DNA of 24,300 nucleotides, from NCBI GenBank assembly GCA_964353255.1, contig CAYGVJ010000086.1, positions 1-24,300 on the forward strand, in the 5' to 3' direction. The translations under genes and the position numbers were made by a program. This stretch comes from VFZS01 sp964353255 (lineage in GTDB: Bacteria; Acidobacteriota; Terriglobia; Bryobacterales; Bryobacteraceae). Each line of letters opens with the position of its first letter. Positions within the stretch are counted from its first letter, which is position 1. This document shows, one piece after another, positions 1 to 6,800 of the stretch. The notes beneath the pieces are model-generated. The model was not told where the DNA came from and did not search any database. It saw nothing but the letters and a program-made list of their open reading frames with translations.

Positions 1-754
1 CCAGGTCCCGCACCACCCGGGGCAGCTTGTTCCACACCATGCGGATGGGCTGCATGCGCGTCTTCATGACGCCCGCTTGCAGTTGCGTGGTGATGAGGTT
101 GAGCCGCTGGGAGGTGGCGTTCAGCGTGGCGTCTTCCTGGCGGGCGGAGTGTTGCAGAATCTGATTGCGGGCCAGCACCAGCTCTCCCACCAAGTTCATG
201 AGCTTGTCCAGCAGCCCCACATCCACGCGAATGGTTGACTCCGCTACGGAGGGCCCCTTTTGGGCGGCCTCGGGCTCGCCCTCGGCCGCCGCTGGCGCTC
301 CGGGCGCGCTCTCGGCGGCAGCTTCGCCCTCGGCCGCCTCTCCCGGCGGCTTGACCTCAGGGGCTTCGGCCGCCGCGGCGCAGGCCGCTTCCAGCCGCTG
401 CCGCAAGGCCGCGTAACTGGCTTCGCCTTCGGCCCCGGTGGCTTCGATGGCCTTGAGAATGCTCTTGACGGCATCCACGGATTCCAGGATCAGCGACACC
501 AGCTTGGGCGTCAGTTCCCGCTGCCCGGCACGTAACTGGTTCAGGATGCTCTCGCTTACGTGCGTGACTTGCTCCAGCGTGGTGAAGCCTAAGAAGCCGC
601 AGGTGCCCTTGATGGTGTGGATGGTGCGAAAGATGCTCGCCAGCAACTCTGTGTCGCGGGGTCGCTTCTCCAGTTCCACCATTTCCTGGTCCAAGCGCCC
701 CAGGTTCTCGTAGCTCTCGATTAGGAACTCTGTGATGATTTCCTGGTCTTCCAT
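1..754 (-). CDS. cheA: Chemotaxis histidine kinase CheA, N-terminal part (runs off window)
   Basis: Hub kinase of chemotaxis: it takes phosphate from ATP onto a histidine in its HPt domain and passes it to CheY. The visible 251 residues begin MEDQEIITEFLIES. The HPt domain covers about residues 1-105, with phospho-acceptor His46 in the motif TIHTIKGTCGFLGF. An Ala/Glu/Pro-rich linker (about 120-170) follows, then the start of the dimerisation helix (VGLLDKLMNLVGELVLARNQ) near residue 185. The catalytic and CheW-like domains lie beyond the left edge. The start is the ATG at 754; its ribosome site is weak, but the HPt helix begins right there. It is the third gene of a minus-strand run after the CheY and CheX-like genes, so it is probably co-transcribed with them. 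Because it is cut, a hybrid kinase with a fused receiver cannot be excluded. Confidence 0.93.
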   Translation of the reverse strand, partial: MEDQEIITEFLIESYENLGRLDQEMVELEKRPRDTELLASIFRTIHTIKGTCGFLGFTTLEQVTHVSESILNQLRAGQRELTPKLVSLILESVDAVKSILKAIEATGAEGEASYAALRQRLEAACAAAAEAPEVKPPGEAAEGEAAAESAPGAPAAAEGEPEAAQKGPSVAESTIRVDVGLLDKLMNLVGELVLARNQILQHSARQEDATLNATSQRLNLITTQLQAGVMKTRMQPIRMVWNKLPRVVRDL

Positions 755-869
755 GGTCTACCGCCCGGCACAGTCCTGCCGGAAATACCATCGGCGGGCG
801 GGGCGACTCTCAATAGGGCGCTCACCCAGCAGTTGGGGTACGGGGCGGCTGGCTTGCGACACGCCGGGC

Positions 870-1409
870 CTAAAACTGGAGGCAGTGTGCGGGCCTGTAA
901 CCGTGCCGGACCGGTTGGGGCTGCCCGCTGAGCGCCAGGCACAGCCTGACTTCCAGGCGCTCCTGGTCGCAGAGAAAGGGGACCACCACCCATTGGGCAT
1001 CGCTGACGCTCCGCGTGGTGACGTTTCGGCCGTAGATCACCGTAGGAATGCTCAGCCCCATCGGCCCCAACTGCTCCTCGAGGGTGTTCTTGGCATTGCC
1101 CAGAATCATGTTGGTGAGTTCCGCCACGGCGTCCAGAACCTCCTCGCTGATCGCCTCGCCCGTGGCCGTGAATTCAGCCAAAAGGAGGCGCGAGGAGAGC
1201 TTGCAGGCCAGGGTAGCGCTCATGGAGAGGCTGCCGGTGCCTATCCAGGTTCCCGCCATCCCGATCAGGGCGATCACGCCCTCGCTCATGCCGGGCACGT
1301 CGCGCTGGAGGTATGGCTCGCCGGCTTGAACCTCCAACTCCAGCATGGTGGAAAAAACCTCCTCAGTGGCCTGGCGCAGCGCCTGGGCCACGGTGTCGGT
1401 GTCGATCAT
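870..1409 (-). CDS. CheX/CheC-family chemotaxis phosphatase
   Basis: Predicted to dephosphorylate CheY-P and so reset the chemotaxis signal. The protein has 179 residues. The family signature D/S-x3-E-x2-N followed about 22 residues later by Pro is visible as Asp93, Glu97, Asn100 and Pro122 (segment DAVAELTNMILGNAKNTL), the residues that position the attacking water in CheX and CheC. A glycine-rich region (MAGTWIGTGSLSMS, 51-64) resembles the CheX fold. The last 20 or so residues are hydrophilic and not typical of the family. It lies 45 bp after the cheY gene and 115 bp before cheA on the same strand. Some CheX-like proteins are instead annotated as plain chemotaxis proteins of unknown partner, so the target CheY is inferred from position. 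Confidence 0.75.
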   Translation of the reverse strand: MIDTDTVAQALRQATEEVFSTMLELEVQAGEPYLQRDVPGMSEGVIALIGMAGTWIGTGSLSMSATLACKLSSRLLLAEFTATGEAISEEVLDAVAELTNMILGNAKNTLEEQLGPMGLSIPTVIYGRNVTTRSVSDAQWVVVPFLCDQERLEVRLCLALSGQPQPVRHGYRPAHCLQF

Positions 1410-1454
1410 AGGAATTCCGCTCGCTTTCCCCCCGCCCTCCGGCTGCGACGCACT

Positions 1455-1829
1455 TCACACGACGAGTCGAACGATCGTCTCGTGGATCTGATCGGCAGTG
1501 AATGGCTTGCGCACATAGCCGGCAGCCCCAAGCTGCACGGCCTCCATCACCTTGCTGTGGCTGCCCTCGGTGGTCACCATCACCACCGGCACGTCCTTCA
1601 GTTCCGGACTGGCCTTGAGCTGGGTGAGAAGCTGCAAGCCGTCCATATTGGGCATGTTGATGTCCACCAGCATCAGACCGACCCGTGCGGTTTTGAGCTT
1701 CTCCAGGGCCTCCACGCCATCCGCGGCTTCATGCACTTGGCCCAGTTGGATGTCGGCCTGCCGGAGGACCCGCTGGAGTATCTTCCGAATCGCCGCCGAG
1801 TCGTCCACGATGAGTACGTCGAGAGCCAT
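1455..1829 (-). CDS. cheY: Single-domain response regulator, CheY-like
   Basis: A stand-alone receiver of 124 residues. It shows the acidic pair Asp9-Asp10, phospho-acceptor Asp56 (in LVDINMPNMDG), the conserved Thr86 and Lys108 (VRKPF), so it should be active. It probably accepts phosphate from the CheA encoded downstream and acts on a motor switch or other output not present here. A strong ribosome site (GAGGAGG) lies a few bases before the ATG at 1829. It is the first gene of the cheY-cheX-cheA run and is divergent from the DUF1501 gene at 1963. Confidence 0.93.
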   Translation of the reverse strand: MALDVLIVDDSAAIRKILQRVLRQADIQLGQVHEAADGVEALEKLKTARVGLMLVDINMPNMDGLQLLTQLKASPELKDVPVVMVTTEGSHSKVMEAVQLGAAGYVRKPFTADQIHETIVRLVV

Positions 1830-1962
1830 CCTACCTCCTCGAGGGTGGTGTCACTCAGCTATCGGTTGGCGGGAGCAGGAGAAATAGAGGGGCCGCAAAT
1901 GGGCCAACCTGGGCCGCCCCAGATTGTGTAGAATTCTAGGGTTGCTTTCCCAGGGAACGAAC

Positions 1963-2823
1963 ATGGATCATCTCACACCGCTGTTGGACCGCAGGAGGTT
2001 CATTCATCTGGGCGTGCTGGGCGCCCCGCTGTTTCCTCCGAGCAAGGCCGCCGCTTGCATCCTGATCCGATTGAGCGGCGGTTTGAGCCATCTGGACACC
2101 TTCGACATGAAGCCGGAAGCGCCGCGGGAGATCCGGGGCGAGTTCCGCCCCATTCCCACCAGCGTGCCCGGCATCCAGATCTCGGAGCATCTGCCCAGGA
2201 TCGCCCGGCAAGCTCACAAGCTGACCATCCTGCGCTCGATGCGCTCCTCGGAGACCAACCACGAGCGGGCTCGGTGGGGCCTGGAAATCGGACGAGCGCT
2301 CACGCCGGCCGGGGAGTGGGCAGCTCCAGTGGAATACTACGGAGATACTCCGCTGGAGCGGAGGTGCCTGGGAGCACGCCTGGCGATCGAGGCCGGCGCG
2401 CGCCTGGTGACCGTGGAAGCGCCCCGGTTGGCCTATGACACGCACGCGGACAACTTCCGGCGGCTCAAGGACTTCCTGTTGCCCGAGTTTGACCGGGCCT
2501 TGGCGCGGCTGCTCGATGACCTGGACGAGCGCGGCCTGCTGGCGACCACCCTGGTGATCGCCGCCGGAGAGTTTGGGCGCACCCCCCGCATCAACCGGCA
2601 GGGCGGTCGCGATCACCACGCGAAAGCATGGTCTGTGGTGCTGGCTGGGGCAGGCCTGCCGGGGGGACGCCTCCTGGGCGCCACGGACCGGACCGGGGAG
2701 GAAGTCGCGGACCTGCCGGTGTCCCCGGCGGATCTTCTACGCACGGTCTACGAGATCCTGGGCGTGGGCGCCCCGCCGCAGAACGTGGCGCGCGGGCGCC
2801 TGGTCCGGGAACTGCTCGCCTGA
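1963..2823 (+). CDS. DUF1501 family protein, internally shortened
   Basis: Member of the DUF1501 family (alkaline phosphatase/sulfatase-like fold), usually exported by Tat and abundant in Planctomycetes and Acidobacteria. The N-terminus has a twin-arginine-like patch (DRRRFIHLG), then LIRLSGGLSHLDTFDMKPEAP and GEFRPIPTSVPGIQISEHLP, the normal family start. The C-terminus has GEFGRTPRINRQGGRDHH, also typical. The protein is 286 residues against roughly 420-480 for the family. The join occurs near residues 110-125, where GRALTPA passes almost directly into YYGDTPLERR, so a central block of well over 100 residues is absent while the frame is kept. The start chosen is the ATG at 1963; a TTG at 1924 would add residues unlike the family. 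It may be inactive. Confidence 0.82.
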   Translation: MDHLTPLLDRRRFIHLGVLGAPLFPPSKAAACILIRLSGGLSHLDTFDMKPEAPREIRGEFRPIPTSVPGIQISEHLPRIARQAHKLTILRSMRSSETNHERARWGLEIGRALTPAGEWAAPVEYYGDTPLERRCLGARLAIEAGARLVTVEAPRLAYDTHADNFRRLKDFLLPEFDRALARLLDDLDERGLLATTLVIAAGEFGRTPRINRQGGRDHHAKAWSVVLAGAGLPGGRLLGATDRTGEEVADLPVSPADLLRTVYEILGVGAPPQNVARGRLVRELLA

Positions 2824-2881
2824 GCAGCCGGGGCGCGGCCGTAGCCCCTGTTAGGAGTCGCGGCTGCTGCCGATAGGCACA

Positions 2882-3181
2882 GTGGCGGGCCGGGGTGTCC
2901 GCAAGGGCGCGCGGCGGCCGCCGAGGCCCTCCTTGGCAGACAGCACGCAGATCTTGATTCAGTTCAACCGGCTGATGCGCGAGCTGGAGCAGGGCTCCGT
3001 GCGGCGCAATTGCTTCCAGCCTTGGGAGATCGAGTTGCTCCTGGACATGGATGGCTGCAACCTGCCCAGCCGGAGGAAGCGGGAGACGCTCCGTCGTTAT
3101 CAGAAAGCCGTCCAGCGCCGCATCGAGCAAGGCTCCACCACGCCCCTGAAGCTGTCCGAGTACCTCAGCGCCCGGCAGTGA
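2882..3181 (+). CDS. Small conserved hypothetical protein
   Basis: A 99-residue basic protein from a GTG start, with no signal peptide or membrane segment. The core (QFNRLMRELEQGSVRRN, then CFQPWEIELLLDMDGCNL, then RRKRETLRRYQKAVQRR) is mainly helical with many Arg and Lys residues. I recall closely similar short proteins in other Solibacter-type genomes, so I take it as a real conserved gene of unknown function. The positive charge suggests nucleic-acid or ribosome contact, but nothing shows it. It sits 58 bp after the DUF1501 gene and 34 bp before yggX. The true start may be later, because the first 18 residues are low-complexity. Confidence 0.6.
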   Translation: MAGRGVRKGARRPPRPSLADSTQILIQFNRLMRELEQGSVRRNCFQPWEIELLLDMDGCNLPSRRKRETLRRYQKAVQRRIEQGSTTPLKLSEYLSARQ

Positions 3182-3203
3182 GATCCCGCGCCGGCCCCTG
3201 CGC

Positions 3204-3209
3204 TATTCT
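3204..3209 (+). promoter_or_regulatory. Putative -10 box for yggX (leaderless arrangement)
   Basis: TATTCT ends 6 nt before the ATG at 3216, so a transcript would begin at or next to the start codon. No clear -35 box is seen. The same GCTATTCTGAG context recurs near 20201. Confidence 0.4.
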
Positions 3210-3215
3210 GAGGGC

Positions 3216-3542
3216 ATGGCAACGGAAAGCGGAAGCGCGCCGCAGGTGGAGTCCCAGCCGGGTCCCCGCATGGTCTTCTGCGTGAAGCTCCAGAGGGAAC
3301 TTCCGGGATTGGCGGAAGTGCCCTTTGAAGGCCACCCGCTGGGCCAGCGCATCTATGAGAACGTCTCCGAGCAGGCCTGGAAGCTGTGGCTGGAGCAAAT
3401 GAAGCTGATCATGAACGAGTACCGGCTGAACCTGGGCACTCCCCAGGCGCAGCAGTTCCTGCTCCAGTTGATGGAGCAATACTTCTTCAGCCAGGGCGCG
3501 GCGCTCCCGCCGGACTACCTGCCCCCCGACAGCGAAGCCTAG
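3216..3542 (+). CDS. yggX: YggX family Fe(2+)-trafficking / oxidative damage protection protein
   Basis: Small cytosolic protein of the Iron_traffic family, linked in enterobacteria to protection of Fe-S clusters and iron handling under oxidative stress. The body matches the family closely: MVFCVKLQRELPGL with the conserved Cys (residue 22 here), LGQRIYENVSEQAWKLWLEQ, then MNEYRLNLGTPQAQQFLLQ and a C-terminal MEQYFF. The 108 residues exceed the usual 90 or so because of an 18-residue Ser/Pro-rich extension before Met19. A start at 3270 would give the standard length, but the -10 box at 3204-3209 favours 3216 as a leaderless start. It is followed by a short hairpin and then the island boundary. 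Confidence 0.9.
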   Translation: MATESGSAPQVESQPGPRMVFCVKLQRELPGLAEVPFEGHPLGQRIYENVSEQAWKLWLEQMKLIMNEYRLNLGTPQAQQFLLQLMEQYFFSQGAALPPDYLPPDSEA

Positions 3543-3582
3543 CGTCCGGTCCCGCAGACAGCTTTGCAGTGGGAAATCGTGG

Positions 3583-3601
3583 GACAGGCCTTCAGCCTGT
3601 C
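3583..3601. repeat. Short perfect hairpin between yggX and the island
   Basis: A 7-bp perfect stem (GACAGGC / GCCTGTC) with a 5-nt loop. It has no T tract, so it is not a classical terminator. I recall similar 'acaggc-ttca-gcctgt' dispersed repeats in Solibacter-type genomes; this is recollection and was not tested. Confidence 0.5.
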
Positions 3602-3608
3602 GCCTGAG

Positions 3609-3834
3609 GGCTATCATAAAGACGAATGCGCGCCATGGTGGTCCTCATCTGCCTGGCCCTGCCGGCTGCCGCCGACGACCGCTAGGTGGGGTTCCGCTCC
3701 GGGCCCTTTGAGGTGCTCTCGAGCGCCGGGGAGCGCAGCGGACGCGAGGCGCTGGCCCAGCTCGAGCAACTGCGCTGGGCGCTGGGGGCGCTCTTGAGCA
3801 AGCCGGAGCCGAAGAGCACGTGGCCAGTGAGGGT
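3609..3834 (+). repeat. Left copy of 226-bp direct repeat
   Basis: Aligns without gaps to 9197-9422 (constant offset 5588) with about 8 mismatches by eye, three of them in the last nine positions. It contains the -10-like TATCAT and the first 69 or so codons of the TPR gene. Sequence on either side of the two copies is unrelated, so these are the repeat edges. Confidence 0.93.
3626..3834 (+). pseudogene. 5' fragment of the TPR gene, dead duplicate
   Basis: Begins with the same ATG and signal-peptide codons (MRAMVVLICLALPAAADDR) as the intact gene at 9214. It hits an in-frame TAG at 3683-3685 where the intact copy has TGG (Trp). Homology stops at 3834, so at least 440 codons of the gene are missing. 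With both a nonsense change and a truncation it cannot make the TPR protein. The fragment lies only 12 bp before the start of the helicase gene and could supply that gene's promoter. Confidence 0.9.
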
Positions 3835-3845
3835 GGGTTGAATGT

Positions 3846-6800
3846 ATGACCATGCCTGCGCATGACAAGGACCAAGCCGCTGCCGACCGGCTGGGGCCCG
3901 GCGGTGCATCCAGGGTGGACGCCGGTAAGGTCCGGGCGCAGATGCGCCGGTGGCAGAACTGCGTTCTGGACATCACGAAGTCTAACCCGCTCATCGGATT
4001 GAACCGGTCCCGCGTGGCCAAACTCCGGGTGACCGCGCCGCCAGCCGACGAACTGTTCCGCGTCCTTGTTCTGGAGGAGGCCAAGCTGCGGATGCCGCTG
4101 GTGAAGCGCCGTAAGCCCTCAGCCGATCGGCTGGGACTCTTCAGCGACGATCAACAGCAGGAAGAACTGCATGTTGAACCTGGCGAGGTCAGCTTTGAGG
4201 CGGAACCGCTTGAGCTGATGCGTCGTCTCCGCCGGATCTACGACAACGCCAGGACGACGGTTGAGGAGCGGGGTGTCACCACGCTGTACGTTACCCTCGG
4301 TGCGCTGCGATGGCAAGACGACCGATTTGGGGATTCTCTGAGCCCCCTTTGGATGGTGCCGTGCGAGCTTACGAGCAAGGGACCTGACGCGCCGCTGCGC
4401 CTCTCCGTGGCTGACGAGGAAATGCAGTTGAACCCGGCACTCGAGTATTACCTCCGCGAGTGGCATAAGGTTAAGCTCCCCTTGGTTCCCGAAGAACCGG
4501 ACGCTCAATCACTGTCGCGCTTTCTCGATCAAGTGCGGGGGGAAGTTGAGGAGCTGCACTGGCAGGTGACCGACGAAGTGTGGCTCAGCACCTTCTCGTT
4601 TGAATCCCTGGTTATCTACAAGGACCTGGGTGCGCTCACCGAGACTGCTGTTTCCAATCCCGTCGTGGCGGGCCTCGCCCTGGCGGCGCCGCCCACCGGA
4701 CGGTCCGAAGCTCTCCCGGACGACCTCGACACCCTTCCGACGCCGACGGTTGTCCCAATCCCGGTGCTGCCGACGGATTCGAGCCAACTTGAGGCGCTCA
4801 TCCACGCCGCGGGAGGAAGGCACGTTGTGGTGCACGGCCCCCCGGGCACGGGCAAGAGCCAGACGATCGCAAACCTTATCGCTGACGCCCTTTCCAAGAA
4901 CTTGAAGGTCCTGTTCGTGAGCGCGAAGATGGCAGCCCTCAACGTCGTCCATGACAGGCTGAAGGAACTCGGGCTGGAACACTTCTGCCTGGAGGCTCAC
5001 AGCACCAAGGCGGGCAAGGCGAAGATCATCGAAGAGCTGCGCAAGACGCTGGAAGCTGAGGTTGTGGTCCAGTCCGGCCGTCTCGGAGCGGAGTTGGAGT
5101 CGCTCGTCAGGACGCGCGCGAAGCTGAGTTCGTATGTTCGGGCGCTGCATCGGCTCGGGGAGCCGCTGGGCCTGAGCGTCTATCAAGCCATCGGACGGCT
5201 CGCCAAGCTGCGATGTGCCCCAGAAGTGCGCGCGGACCTCCCTTGGCCCGATCCCCTCGGCGCGAGCCACGCTGAGCTCGAGGCGTGCATTGAGCTCCTC
5301 GATGAACTTGGGGGAATGGCGGATGTGTTCGACGGTCGGAACGAACATCCCTGGCGAGGTTTCACGCCTCCTGACACTTTCGGCATGGTTGAGCAAGAGA
5401 AGCTCCAGAACGCGCTGGAGACGCTCGGGCGAGCGTGCCAGGAAATCTCCCGGTGCGCGGCAACCCTCGAGTGGCTGATCCCTGATCCGAACAAGCTGTC
5501 TGTAGATGAGTGGGGAGGCTTCCGCGCGGCGTTGGGGGCCATCATCAAGACCAAGAGCCTGCCGGGGGGATGGTGGTTCCTGGATGTCGAAGTCCTCGAA
5601 GCGAAGGCGCGCCTTTTCGAGGAGGGATCACGCCTCAAGGCTGAATGGCAGTCGGAGATGGGGAAGCTGCGAGAGTCTTCGGATTGGCCTCTTGATGAGC
5701 TTCATCGACTGCTCGAGCCTGCCGAGAGATATTTCGGCAACTGGCATGCAGTCTTCCGACCTGCCTTCTGGGTCTGGCGCCGGCAGGTAAAGGCGGCCTT
5801 GCAACCGGGCGCACCTCGCAACCGGCGCGCACTGCGCGGATTGCTGGCAACCACCCGGCGGCTGTGCGAGATCGGCAGGTGGTTCGAAGCGAACGGCGCG
5901 GAACTGTCGCGTTATGCCCGACCAGACACCACGCTCCTCGAAGTCGCTGAGGCGTTTTGGGCCGCGGCGGCCCTGCGCAGGGCACTCGACGCCGCGGGCC
6001 GACAGCCGCGGGAGGGTACGACCGCGATCAGCATTGAGGTGAAGACAGCCGCCCAAAGTGTGCTGGCAGGTCTGCCTCCCGAGGACACGGCCCTCGACAC
6101 CGCCCTTTCGCTCGTCGATAGCGTTTGGCCTGCTGGTTTCATAGAAAGCCGTTCGGCACGGAGGGCAGCCGTTCCCGGCGTGGCCAGCCGGTCGGCTGAG
6201 CTTCTGGAGGCATTCTTGCGTCTGCACGAGTGGGTTCTGGTGCGCAGGATCGTGCTGAAGTGTAAGGAACGCGGGCTTGGTCCATTCTTGGAGGCCCTCG
6301 GCTCGATCAGCGCCCGCGAAGCGCGCCCCGCGTTCGAGCGGCGGTTCTACACCCTCTGGGTCAGCGCCGCCGAGCAGCGACACCAGGAACTCAGGGAGTT
6401 CAGCTTAGCCAGACAGGAGAACCTCATTGAACGCTTCCGCGCACTGGACGGCACAGTCCGTCGGCTCGCCGTAGAGCGTGCACAAGCAATGGCGGGTTCC
6501 GCAGCGTACCGCGTGCGAGCTGCTCAGAACGATGTTGGCATGGCCAGCGAGGTAGGCATTCTTCAGCACGAGTTGGGAAAAAAGAAGCGCATCAAGCCAC
6601 TGCGAAAGCTCTTCGCGGAGATTCCCCATGTTCTCCAGGCCCTGAAGCCTTGTTTGCTGATGAGCCCGATCTCGGTGTCCACCTACCTGAGGCCCGATAC
6701 GTTCCGGTTCGACCTGGTGGTGTTCGACGAAGCGTCTCAGTTGCCGACCGCGGAGGGGGTGCCATCCATCCTCCGCGCCGAGCGGGTAGTCGTAGCCGGT

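Noticed and set aside
732..1931. Long plus-strand reading frame of 399 codons
   Set aside because: It is antisense to the CheX-like and cheY genes, whose minus-strand products carry complete family motifs; its protein is His/Gln/Arg-rich with no domain.
3626..3841. Left TPR fragment as an expressed small gene
   Set aside because: An in-frame stop after 19 codons leaves only a signal-peptide-like stub.
4509..5396. Minus-strand frame of 295 codons opposite the helicase gene
   Set aside because: The plus strand encodes the Walker A region here. The antisense product has no recognisable features.
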